Shown piece by piece: positions 1 to 10,786 of a DNA stretch of 64,000 bases; the stretch's first letter is position 1, and every line of letters begins with the position of its first letter. The notes beneath the pieces were generated by a model that made no database searches, was not told where the DNA came from, and saw nothing but the letters and a program-made list of their open reading frames with translations. Source of the DNA: Vespula vulgaris (taxonomy: Eukaryota; Arthropoda; Insecta; Hymenoptera; Vespidae); NCBI RefSeq assembly GCF_905475345.1, contig NC_066590.1, forward strand, positions 5,966,001-6,030,000, read 5' to 3'. Position numbers and translations under genes: made by a program.

Positions 1-1587
1 GCAATTCGACGAGTTTCAAGTAACTTTCGAAAGTTTTCGAGATTCTAAGATTTCGTATACCTATTCGAGTCAAAGAAGGTAATTGTATATCCACCAACCC
101 CGTTTAATCGAGTATGTGGAGGTATATTCGCAATGGAAGTGTTCGAGTGACAACCGAATACATGCAAAGTGGGTAAGCGAAAATTCATGTATCTCGCAAA
201 GATCTATGTACTTAAATATCTAAACGAAATTAGTCGATTTCGAGACTCGACTCGAGAGCTCTCGCGCTTAAGATTCTCGTAGGAAACAAGAAGAAGAGTA
301 CCTAAAGTTAATTAAACGCAAAATTACTCTTCCCTTTTGGAACGTTCGAAGTATCGTAGGAAGATAGGAAAAGAGAGAGAAAAAAGAAAAAAGATTAAGA
401 TTAACACAAAAGAATCGGGTCCAAGGAGTAAAACTTGGCCTGGAGCCAACAAGAAACGCGCATAATTCATCGGTTACCTCCTTCACCTTCCTCCTTGAAG
501 GCCGTGCGTTCTACTCTTTCGGAATAACTCGACCGAGTTAAAATATGAATTATGGCTAGAGACGACGGTGACGTTGCGCGAGAGATCATCGGATAAGGAC
601 GGGCTTATTTTACTTACGTATAAGGAAAAAAGAAAATGAAAAAGAAAAAAAAAGAGAAGCAGAGGGAGTGAGAGAAGGAGGAGAAGAAGGAAGACACGAG
701 TAGAGGACGAACGAAGGGCGTAAAAAAGACTCGTGAAGAGAAAAATAAATAGAGGTAGGGAAAAAAGAGAGAAAGGGAGAGAAAGGGAGGGAGAGAGAGA
801 AAGAGAGAAGGAGAAAGGAGACGAGAAGCTCGCGAGAGGCTGCAGCACGCCACGTCGACCGTAAACTTTTATTCGCATTCAAATTCAGGCTGAAAGCGTC
901 CTTAAAACGAACGTATCTCTTCCTTCCTACCTTCCTCGCTCGTCCTCTCACATTTTACTTCTTTTTTCCATCGTTCTAGCCTGTACGAAACGCTTTCGTA
1001 CACGTTTGCTGCCGACTAACAGCCGTCGTTTGAAAACTGGGAAATGCTTGTACTTCGAACGAGTAGACCATACCGAGACACACACCTGATCTTTCTCAAA
1101 TTGACCATATAACGTCGTACCACCGACTAAATTTTACACTTTCAAAGAAAGAAAAGGAGAAATGAAAGAGAAAACAGAAAGGGAGAAAGAGAGAGAGAGA
1201 GAGAGAGAGAGTTAACATATTATCGTAAAAAGGAATTTCTGTGCGCGACACAATAAGACTCCGAACAAATGCCTTTGGCAATTTAACGCAAACAATATTT
1301 TACCATTACTACTAACTAGTCTTTTAATTAAATATATTTAAGTTTGTAGAATCAAAAAATAAACAAACAAAAAAGAAGCTTGTTACAGGGAATCGTATTT
1401 CTCATTTCATCAGGCTACAAAATTGCAATCGCATGACTGATCGATGGTAGCGTTTTATTTTACGCTTAAAAAACACTACAGAGAAAATGGATATATAATC
1501 AAATATAAATAAATAAGTAATCCTCTACTAGCGTAGAAAAAGAATTTTATTAATGTAAATTATAAATTATAAACGATAACGTTAGAG

Positions 1588-1868
1588 CAGCGTTACTCAA
1601 TCATTTTGCCATGCTGTCCAATATTTGTTTTTTGTTTATAATAATATAGGGGTCCTAAATGTTTATGATATACAATTTTTAAGAACCTGGTAGAACAGAG
1701 TCACACTGTATATTATTCTATTTTAAAAATACGGCTGTTTTTTACGAGAGCTTCTTTGAAATCTCTTATGAATGAATCACTTTTTTCGCTTCGAGGTAAG
1801 ATAGCAAGCAATCGTTTCGCATTCCATATTTAAAAATTTAAAGCGACCCCATAGATTGAGAAACGCTG
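1588..1868. mobile_element. Short non-autonomous hAT-type transposon (MITE-like)
   Basis: The left end reads CAGCGTTACTCAATC and the right end is its near-perfect inverse, GATTGAGAAACGCTG, so the element begins CAG and ends CTG as Charlie-type hAT elements do. The interior carries GGGGTCC near the left and GCGACCCC near the right, also typical of Charlie-like ends. The flanking octamers CGTTAGAG (1580-1587) and CGCTATAG (1869-1876) match at 6 of 8 positions, consistent with a decayed 8-bp hAT target-site duplication. The 281-bp length and absence of an ORF mean it cannot encode transposase. Termini and flanks are seen directly; the family name rests on known hAT end sequences. Confidence 0.75.
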
Positions 1869-2270
1869 CGCTATAGAAGACCGGTTTTCTGGACGTGTCA
1901 CGAAAAAATAGACATACCATATCGATACTTTGTTATGTCGGCGCGTGACCACCACTACATACACATATCGTGATAAAAAAAAAGTATCGAAGGTGTCTGC
2001 GATAAAGTCGAAATGACAAAAGCATATGTGCGCATATACGCGTACATATGCGTATGCGAGTCTGAAAAAACGAAATCAATTAGTGAGAACAATTTGCAAT
2101 TTAATTTTATTTAATACAAAAATTCATCTCAGACGAATTAGTTGAATATATATTTTTTTTTATATATACTGTATTAGCTCTCTCGACTCTCTTCCCTTTA
2201 TTTTATATTAAATATTTCAAAATGTAAATTCTATTTTACGAAATAGACTCGTGAGAGTAATCTCAACCCT

Positions 2271-2337
2271 TTTTAGTCGGCTTTTACGACAAGCAAGGGA
2301 TACTGTGGGCGTATTCTACCCCCGGCCCACAGGGGGA
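2271..2337. repeat. G/C-rich hairpin-forming segment, possible end of a dispersed repeat
   Basis: This segment is strikingly G/C-rich against its AT-rich flanks. It contains CTGTGGGC (2303-2310) and its exact inverse GCCCACAG (2325-2332) around a 14-nt loop, plus an overlapping CCCCC/GGGGG pairing at 2319-2336. The run AGTCGGCTTTTACGACAAGC just before it looks like conserved, structured sequence rather than random intron. It may be the tail of a retroelement, but no element could be delimited. Confidence 0.35.
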
Positions 2338-3347
2338 AAGGAGATATAAGTATACGGTAAAAAGATAGATCGCGCGTGATAGAAGTCTATGGTATAACTT
2401 TTTCGAAAGGAGGATGAAAAAATATGCGATATCTCTTTTCCTACATGTAGACGTATAGTTTCATACATTTTATTTTCGACAAAATATAAAGGTAAAAAAA
2501 ATGAAAAAGAGAAAGAGTGAAAGAGAGAGAGAAGAAAGTGATATAGAGATTTCAAAACTTCAATCGCATTCACCGATTGCTTTGTATCCTAGGGAAAATA
2601 GAGGATGATATGAGAGGAGAGGGAAAGAGAGAGAGAGAAAGGGAATAGAGGGCCCGAAATGAAAGTGCACGTAACAGCTGCAACGCTATCGACAAATGCA
2701 GTTCCTCTCGTGAAAACGTAATCGTGATCGATTCAAGTTAACTCTTCTGCACGTAGTTATTCATAAAGTCATAGCTCGATAGCCGCACACTAATTAAGGA
2801 TTATCGATCGACGAAATACAAGGTCTACATTGTCCATTATATACATATAAACGTTATGTTATACTTATTACTACGGAGATAATAAAACATATGATTATAT
2901 TGATTAAAAAAAAAAAAAAAAAAAAAAACAAAACAAAAAGAAATCCACTTTAGAGAATGACTTGCTATTGAATTCGAATCATGATATTTATCATTATCAT
3001 TATCATTATCTCTGAAAATGGAAAAGTTCAATTAATTTAATGAATATATTTGTGACATGAGGAAAAAAAGACGCAAAGAAAATAAATCGTTATTGGAAGT
3101 AAACGATTAACCGTACAATCTCCATAATTACATGCACTGTACGGTGAAAGTTATGAGATATGACGCTCTCGATCGCCAACGAAGCCGATGTGGTGAATAA
3201 ACTCCAGTGATTGAACGTCGTCGTATACCCTACATACATACATGGATATAAATAGTGGTATTGGTAACTCAACGATATAATACTTGACCGTGAATAGTAT
3301 CGATCGAGTTTGTTAAAACTCAGCCATGCGTACTATAGTGAGATTGC

Positions 3348-3713
3348 CACGTGATAAATACATTGCATGTTTACATACAAGTACGTACACACTCGATATC
3401 CAAGAATATTGTTCAATATATAAAAAATAAAATCAAACAAACGCATACTACGTATAAGATATAATTTAAAGTCGCAGAAAACGAATAAATAAGTTAAATC
3501 GTTTTATGAATTACATTAATGTTAACAAAGAATATCCGATCGTCCTTATAAATAATTATTCGCACGATCTTTTTCAGAAAAGAGAAATGTCTCTCATTCT
3601 TTTCCAGAAAGAGAGAGAGAAAGAGAAAGTGAAAGAGAAAGAGAAAGAGAGAGAAAGCACGTGACCGCGATAAAAGCACGTGGTCGGTCCGCGCATGTTG
3701 AACTTACCACGTG
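3348..3713. promoter_or_regulatory. Cluster of four CACGTG E-boxes
   Basis: Exact palindromic CACGTG hexamers lie at 3348-3353, 3658-3663, 3677-3682 and 3708-3713; the last three fall within 56 bp. CACGTG is the core bound by bHLH and bHLH-Zip factors (Myc/Max, USF, MITF/TFE and Clock/Cycle families). The block from 3655 to 3720 is also GC-richer than its flanks, as expected for an intronic enhancer. Function is inference only. Confidence 0.4.
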
Positions 3714-4379
3714 CGCGCGTCTTTTTAGCGACTTTTTATCTTGGATGATCTTCTCGCCATTCTTCTCGTCCTTCAAAAGGGAAGAAAATAAATAAGTATA
3801 GGAAATTAAAAAAGATGCTTGTCCAGACGGTACTGCTTAAAGGTGAAAAATTATCAGGCGCACTTGACACTAATTATCAACGTCCTCGATATGCTCGACC
3901 GTGGAGCATGTCACGACATGTTTAATACTCGACACGAAACGTTTAAATGAAATACGAACGACGTGGATCTCTTTGTTTCTTTCTGGTATGATTTTGCGTT
4001 CTAGAAAAAAAAAAAAATAGCGGAAAGAATAACATATGTGACTTCGATATTGACGAAAAGGACAAAGGGTCACCACAAGCATCAACAAGCTGTAGACCTT
4101 TCAGCGTAAAAAAACGTTTCGAAAGTTCTGCGTTTCGCTGATCACGAGCGTGACAGGAAGAAGCCAAAGAAGAAAGACAGAGATAGAGGGAGAGAGAGAG
4201 AACACATGACGCGCGAAAACGCAGGTTTCTTCGTAATACACGGAAGTCGAGGAATCCACAGAAGAAATCGTGTTTAATGTCTACCGGAGAAGAGATTCCT
4301 TCGGAGGTAAGATAAAGATCGAGCGAGGAGGACGCGTTTAGAGGGAAAGACTAGAAGAGGAAGAGAGAGAAAGAGGGGA

Positions 4380-4380
<1 letters not shown>

Positions 4381-4406
<26 letters not shown>
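4381..4406. repeat. (GA)n microsatellite
   Basis: This uninterrupted GA dinucleotide run sits within a longer purine-rich stretch from about 4350 to 4700. On the opposite strand it creates spurious Ser/Leu-rich reading frames. Confidence 0.9.
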
Positions 4407-4411
<5 letters not shown>

Positions 4412-4764
4412 ACAGGAAACGGAAAGTAAGAGCGAGAAGGATAGAGTGAAGGGGAGAACAAGATGAAAAGAGAAGAAGCATAAGCAGAGCCGGTTGAACC
4501 GGCATATCTCGTCTTGTTCTTCGAACGAAAGGACGAAGGTTAGACAGAGAGAGAAAGAGGGAGAGAGAAAGAGGGAGAGAAACCACTGAGAACAAACTCA
4601 TAGAAGAAAAGGAAATGTAAGAGGAAATGAGAGTGCAGTGGTGAAAACAAGTTGAAAGAGAATACAACAGGGCGAGAAAAAAGAGAGAGAGAGAGAGAAA
4701 ATTATCCCTTTTTTTCTGTAATCAAATGACGCAAGAAAAAATTATATGGACGATAAAAGTTTAC

Positions 4765-4908
4765 CTCGTGTGCACGCGGATGTTGATGACTGCAATGACG
4801 ATGCTCGAACATTCCACACACAAGATCCACACCGCACACCACGATGAAAACAACGAGCGGCAACGATACGGTGCCGCATTGCATCTTCAACCGCACACGG
4901 GCCGCCAT
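4765..4908 (-). CDS. First coding exon (signal peptide) of a secreted or membrane protein; rest of gene outside window
   Basis: The start at 4908 gives MAARVRLKMQCGTVSLPLVV, a basic n-region followed by a strongly hydrophobic core ending near VDLVCG, which is a good signal peptide. The mature part begins MFEHRHCSHQHPRAHE and then meets a consensus donor, GAG|GTAA, at 4765/4764 in phase 0. The ATG has G at -3 and +4. An upstream in-frame ATG at 4965 exists, but a TATA-like TATATAAA at 4979-4972 (minus strand) would place the transcription start downstream of it, so 4908 is preferred. The Cys/His-rich start of the mature region weakly recalls leishmanolysin-like (invadolysin) metalloproteases, but too little sequence is present to name it. 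The downstream exons would lie left of the window. Confidence 0.5.
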
Positions 4909-4969
4909 CACAGACAACGCTCCCACCGGCAAAGCATGACACGTACTGAGCGCGCCCGCCGGCATCGTA

Positions 4970-4980
4970 CATTTATATAG
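4970..4980 (-). promoter_or_regulatory. TATA-like element of the minus-strand signal-peptide exon
   Basis: On the minus strand the sequence reads CTATATAAATG. It lies about 65-70 bp upstream of the preferred ATG at 4908, so initiation about 30 bp downstream would leave a short 5' UTR. No transcript evidence is available. Confidence 0.35.
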
Positions 4981-5944
4981 GCGCCGTTGCGAGCAGCGCC
5001 ACGCCGGCGCTCACGCTCGATATCTCGAACGCTCTGCTAGACGACGAGGAAGACGACGACGGCGACAACCCTCTCCTCTCTTCTCCTTCTTCTCTTTATT
5101 ATCGTTGCTCTTCTTCTTCTTCTTCTTCTTCCTGTCTTTACCACCACCGTTCCCACTGTTGTTATTGCCGTTGTTGTCCAGGCGATATACTCCGTCTTTG
5201 CGATCTGAAAAATATATTGACGCGAGTGTCAATTCGAGATCGCGAGCTAGCAATTTACATCATTTAATAATCTAATGATTACTAAATGATATCTTTTTAT
5301 TTCGTTTCTTTTTCTTTTCTTTTCTTTTTTTTTAATTTATGCCTTCCTTTAAACTTAAACGAATCGACTGTATACGTCATTTTTATAAAGAGTTCTATTA
5401 TAAATGTTGAGAAATTTCTTTGATATATTTATATCAATTGTCTTTATTAAGATATAATCGTGACATCATGTATCTAATCATTTCGATTACATTGATTGTT
5501 TCTAAGTTCTTTGACGATCTTTTTAAATGCTTAAAATTTTAATTTAATATTTTGATTCTGATCGATAATCGTTCTTATAAATTCGTTTAAGTATTATCTC
5601 AAGAATGTTGCCCGAATGCTTCTCGCAATAGTATCATGAATGCAAATATGAGGTCAATTTAATCGCCCTTCGACGGGCGTGGTTATTTCACGAGTTAAAT
5701 TTTACGTGGACGTTAAATAATCGTGCGATAAAACGATCATTTTATTTTTTATAATGATTACAAATTATATCGTTACTTTTTAACTACGATTCTTTTTACG
5801 ATCAATTACACAGAGAACAATACAAATCCGTTCCCAAATATATTTATTAACTTGCGAAGTAAATAGTCACATATGTATACATATATATATATAAAAAAAT
5901 ATAATACTTAAATATAGAACTTAGTTTATAGCATTACATTAGTT
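4981..5944. other. Intergenic region between the signal-peptide exon and the ferrochelatase 3' end
   Basis: No gene was found. The left part (4985-5230) is GC-rich with (GAC)n/(TTC)n-like simple repeats and is probably promoter or 5' flank of the minus-strand gene. The remainder is AT-rich. A small GC stem-loop, CGCCC-ttcga-CGGGCG, sits at about 5664-5679. TA-rich sequence near 5878-5910 lies just beyond the ferrochelatase stop codon and is probably its 3' flank. Confidence 0.5.
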
Positions 5945-8033
5945 TTAAGACCTACAAATTTCAGCAAACCACTGTTTACTCTGTCCACAATTTTTATTCA
6001 CGCAATGAGGACATCGGGTCAAAAATTTCGGATTTATACTCTGTTTTGATCGTAAATGATTAACAACGATATCCGTTAAAGCATCTATAAATAATGGATG
6101 ATCATTCGGTGCCGCGGATCTTCTTATATTTTCAATTCCAAGCTGAAAATAAATGAAAAATTTTAATTGTAATTCTATAGACAATAAGATTATTACTCCT
6201 CTTACTTCCTCTGCTAAATCTTGACAATATTCGATATCCATTTCATGAAGCGTTTCTATATGTTCATTAACAAATGCAACAGGTACTAAAATAAAATTTT
6301 TCCTTCCTTGTTTTACATAACCCTTTAATGCATCATCCGTAAATGGAGCTAACCAGGGTAAAGGTCCAACCTAAAGAGCAAATTAATTATATGTGATGTG
6401 CTCTGATAAAAAAAAGTCTAACACGTGAAAACGAATTTATAAGATAAACACGTTTTACACAAAAAAAGTTGGAATTGTCTATTCTGTTTTATGTCATTGT
6501 TATTTCTATAGTCAATAATTATGTTAGGAAATGGAGTTTGGTCTTATTGCAAAGAGCATACTTTTGTCTACAAAAAAAAAAAAAAAAAAATTAAAATTGG
6601 TTTTTTAGCACCTTAATTCTTTTTTAACAGAATACAAATCATATATGTTAATTAATTCTGGTGATACAGATTAAAAGAATGATTTACTTTTGATTGCCAT
6701 ACTAAACTGTATGGATTGCAAAATTGTAATTCTTGCATAACTAACTGAACCGTAGCTCCAACTTCAGAAGGATATGGATCTCCTCTATTTACTGCCTAGA
6801 ATAAACGAATGATACCAAATCAATATATATTCTTTAACAAAGTAAAAGAGGAACTAAATATCTAAATAAATGAAAAAGCTTATTACATAAAAATAAATTA
6901 ACCTTTAATGGAAGAGAATGGGCAGAAAATAAAATCATAACATCTTTTCTTTTGTCATCAGGAAAATGTGCAAGCTCATCCTTAATTCTCTGTGCAATAG
7001 TTTTGACAAAAAGTGGATGTGTCGCCCACCTATCTATTATACTCCACTTCATATTTTTTGGTAATTCTCTGTAAATAATATATTAATTGATATATTGATC
7101 TTTGAGAAGTATAAACATATATTCTATTCCATAAAATAAATAAATCTTATCACCTATTTTTATAGAATGCATGTATAGCATTAAAACTAGATCCAGATGT
7201 GGCACAACTATATTGTGGATATTGTGAAAATATGATTGTATGTTCTACTCCATCTCTGAAAATATATAAAAATGTTTTCTATAGTTAATAAGTCAGTATT
7301 CTGTTTGATGGATGTCTTACTCTTCTATTTCATTAAGTGCATCTTCTGTAAGAGGATCGACATAACGAAAAGCTACATAATATTTATGTGGTGCAGTTTC
7401 TGGTGAAAGTTGATCCAATTTTTTACATAACAATTCACCCTGCTTATTAGTCCATTCTAGAATAGGAGATCCACCACCTATTTCAGAATATTTTTTCTGT
7501 ACTTCAGGTGTACGACGTTTAGCAATCCATGGTCCAAGTTGACTAAAATATAATCAAGTTAAATTTAAGATCTAATAAAAATGTGTGTGTGTGTATGTGT
7601 ATTATTATCATTATTATATATATGTACAATATACGCATATCATTGAAAATATATTAAACCTTTGAATTGGTAACTGAATCATATCACGATCTGTCATAAT
7701 ACGTAATAAATATCCATAAACTTGGGATACACTAGTTGGCCCTCCCATATTCAACATTAATATACCAGTTTTTGGTTTTTCCAAAGGATTGGTACGTGCT
7801 TTCACTGAAATAGCTCGTGTAGATAAACGTAATATTTTTCCTGCACATTGTCCTACATACAGAATTTATAAATGTCATACAACGGTATTACAACTATACA
7901 ATTTATCTAATTCTAATGAAAAATATGAAAATTGATATGAATAATAAATATATTACTACATGAAATTAATTTAAAAAATGTATTAGATTTACTTACCTAA
8001 TTGTACAAAACTTGGTAAATTAATAATACTCAT
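5945..8033 (-). CDS. FECH: Ferrochelatase, mitochondrial
   Basis: This enzyme inserts Fe2+ into protoporphyrin IX, the last step of haem synthesis, on the matrix side of the inner mitochondrial membrane. Eight exons join in phase to give 396 aa, the usual family length: 8033-7997, 7852-7660, 7542-7321, 7255-7154, 7068-6903, 6795-6688, 6370-6206 and 6142-5945. The N-terminus is basic and hydroxylated without acidic residues for about 50 aa, fitting a mitochondrial presequence. Visible motifs are GILMLNMGGP near the mature start, QYSCATSGSS (a [2Fe-2S] cysteine in animals), FSAHSLPLK with the catalytic His, and HIETLHEMDIEY with the metal-path Glu. The C-terminal RCPHCVNKNCGQSK carries the other three cluster cysteines as C-x2-C-x4-C. 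The gene lies head-to-head with the methyltransferase at 8347. The identification is firm; the exon limits are by inspection. Confidence 0.95.
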
Positions 8034-8346
8034 CCTGGTAATAAATACACTTTATAAAACGTTAAAATATAAGAAAACGTTTGCACGAAAAAAAAATATA
8101 ATAATATTACGCGAAATTGACGTTACGCAAAATCACGATGATAATCAATACTCGTTATATAGGTTATGTTCGGTTTGTCGAGCTCAGCAAGCTCCCAACA
8201 CACGTGCAACACATCGAGAATATTCAATCGTCAGAAGACAGAAGTGGATTCCTCTTTACGGAGGTACTTAATTTTTGACGCATTTAACTTTTGATTATCG
8301 TGGAATAATCATTTTCCTTAAAGACAGATAATATTTACGTAAAATC
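8034..8346. promoter_or_regulatory. Shared divergent promoter region of ferrochelatase and EEF1AKMT2-like genes
   Basis: The two start codons face away from each other and are separated by 313 bp, so this interval must carry the promoters and 5' UTRs of both genes. It includes a GC-richer block around 8155-8235 and a CACGTG hexamer near 8199-8204. No TATA box is obvious for either gene, as is common for bidirectional housekeeping promoters. Confidence 0.6.
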
Positions 8347-9435
8347 ATGACGGATGAAACTATCGAAGAATTGGGACCATCCTATCTGGGTACTTTAGAT
8401 TTGTAAGTATAGAAACTTACCGAATTCGTGTGTAAAAGAGAAACGAGAAGAAACTCTAACGTTCATCTCTTTAATTTTCTGCTTGCAGTTGGGAAAAGGT
8501 GTACACCGAAGAACTCGATAATTTCAAGGATCACGGCGACGTGGGTGAAATATGGTTCGGTAATAGGGCTTCACTGAATATTGTCAAGTAAGAACACCAT
8601 TTAATACAAGTTAATTGTAAAAAAACTAAAAGTGAATAATAACACAGAAGATCAATGCACTTTGCCGCGAAAACATGAACTGCGTTTGTCGTACGATATT
8701 GTACTACTAGCGCCATCTCTCATTAACGCGCGAAGATTTGAAACATTGAATTTGAATTTGTCGGAAGATAATGTATAATAAAATACAAATGATCGACTTT
8801 TATTATATATTTTAAGACTCTGTCTGTTCTATTATTTTCATATTTTTTTTTCTACAGATGGATCAGCACGAAATTAAATCTCGATTTGGAAAACGATAGA
8901 ATAATAGACATAGGTTGTGGAAACGGTATGATGTTAGTAGAACTTGCTAAGAAAGGTTTTAAACTATTAACCGGAATAGATTATTCTCAGAAAGCTATTG
9001 ATTTAGCTAACGAAATATTGAAAGAAAATAATGTGACTTGTTCGAATTTACAAGTATGCGATATTCTCGATACCGATAATCATGGATTATTAAAAAATTA
9101 CTTCAAAGTGGCACATGACAAAGGTACTTACGATGCGATCAGTCTTCATCCTGACCAGCCAGCTGACAAGAGAGGAAAATATATCGACAATGTATACAAT
9201 ATCCTTCAATCAAACGGATATTTAATTTTAACTTCGTGCAATTGGACTAAAGATGAATTATTAGTTCATTTCAAGAACAGTAAGTTGAAATAGTGACCGT
9301 AATATTAATCATACTAATTTAATCATATAATTATTTGCAGAATACGATTTGATCTATGAACTTCCTGTTGACTCATTTCAATTTGGTGGTAAACATGGCA
9401 ATATTATTACACAATTGGTCTTTAAAAAAAAATAA
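8347..9435 (+). CDS. EEF1AKMT2: EEF1A lysine methyltransferase 2 (METTL10-type)
   Basis: This is a seven-beta-strand SAM-dependent methyltransferase; the family methylates a lysine of translation elongation factor eEF1A in the cytosol. Four exons (8347-8402, 8489-8587, 8858-9279, 9341-9435) give 223 aa, close to family size. SAM-binding motif I is visible as IIDIGCGNGMM, with the acidic end of strand 2 at GIDYS. The family-specific segment YDAISLHPDQPADKR and the signature LTSCNWTKDELL follow. The N-terminal GPSYLGTLDFWEKVYTEEL and GEIWFG blocks also match METTL10 proteins. The short last exon supplies the terminal strands and ends in three lysines. It shares a divergent promoter with ferrochelatase. 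Identification is strong; substrate specificity is by family. Confidence 0.92.
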
Positions 9436-10150
9436 ACAATTTCTAAATGAAATAACGAATCCAATTACATATTGTAATTTCACTAAATAAATCAGAACTT
9501 ATTATTAGCTTAAAAAATCGTCTTCTTTTTTTCCTAATTATAATTTTAATCTTATACCCTGCGTTATAATTACACTTAAACAAACAAAAGATAGGATTAT
9601 GATAAAAAAATAATAAGGATTCCAAAATTTATTCGTGCATGAGAAATCGAAGTAAGTACATAGTCGAAGAGGAAAGAGAGAGTGTCATAAATTTGTTAAA
9701 CCATTATCAAATTACAAACTTTACAAAAGGCACTAATACTAAAGTAAATATTGCGATCATCGATACTATATATCTTCTTTTAATATATGCTTTAGCTTAG
9801 ATAATTAACGATATTCCTCTAGTGCAATATCTTTGGTACATTAAGGCATCATTGGCATATGCAGACTCCACGCCTACTACTAATTGTAAGTAAAGAACTA
9901 ATTGTGTAAGGAAGATAGAAAATACACATTGTACTATTATTCAGTGTAGATGTACTCCAGAGATTAAAATATCGACAACAGAGAATAATTTCTCTACAAA
10001 TACTATTAAAAAATTCGAGACGTATTAATCTACTATTCAAGCCTATTATATCATAATAAAAATAAATTGCACATTATAGATAATAAATAAATTTGAAACC
10101 TACTATATTTAAATACAGTCTGAATCATGTATGACGTTAAATACATATAA

Positions 10151-10210
<60 letters not shown>

Positions 10211-10786
10211 GTGTTATTAGAATTATTATATATTATACGATATTCAGTTTGATTCGTGAGTAACACACTTCGATACGTAATAAGAAAATTCGATGGTGCA
10301 TGATACAAATTCACAGTTTGTGATTTCCACCTTATCGATCGTATACTAATGAATTTATTTTTATATGAAATTCATATTTCATTGAGTTGGTTGCTTCTAA
10401 TGGAAACGAATTCACTAGTCAAAGTTTTGTTAATATAGAAATATGGTGCATCGAGTGTTTAATACGTCTAACGACTGTAATTAAACGTAATAAAATACAC
10501 ATACGTCAGGAACAAGAAAAATAAAATTCTATGCATTCTTTCCTCACGTAAATTGAATCAGATGAAAATATGATATCGGAAAATATGTAATATACGTGGA
10601 ATGTATAGAAGGCACTCAATATTTAATATCTTTTTTAGTCGAGTGTTCGAGTTTAAAAAAGAATTGTTCACTGACTTGTTGCCCGCTATTGAAACTATTA
10701 ATAAGAACGTCATTGTACATGCAGAAAATGAATATTTTAAAATAATTACATTTAACAAGAATTTTCTTTCAAACCTATTGCAGGAT
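9436..10786. other. Intergenic stretch with a TA microsatellite
   Basis: No gene was found between the methyltransferase stop and the 3' end of the Cys-rich gene. The region is AT-rich and contains a long AT dinucleotide run at 10155-10209. Short reading frames here, including one antisense to the 3' exon near 10.6-10.8 kb, show no coding character. Confidence 0.6.
10155..10209. repeat. (AT)n microsatellite
   Basis: An almost perfect AT dinucleotide repeat of about 55 bp, read directly from the sequence. It is likely polymorphic in length. Confidence 0.9.

Larger units (their letters stand above)
1..4764. other. Gene-free stretch, probably an intron of the minus-strand gene starting near 4.9 kb
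   Basis: No convincing exon was found in this stretch. Reading frames here are runs of Ser, Leu and Phe (or Lys, Arg and Glu) translated from GA/CT tracts, such as 610-830, 1189-1211, 4381-4406 and 4685-4700. If the signal-peptide exon at 4765-4908 is real, this is intronic and the rest of that gene lies left of the window. It also contains a hAT-like element, a G-rich hairpin segment and a cluster of CACGTG boxes, listed separately. Confidence 0.5.
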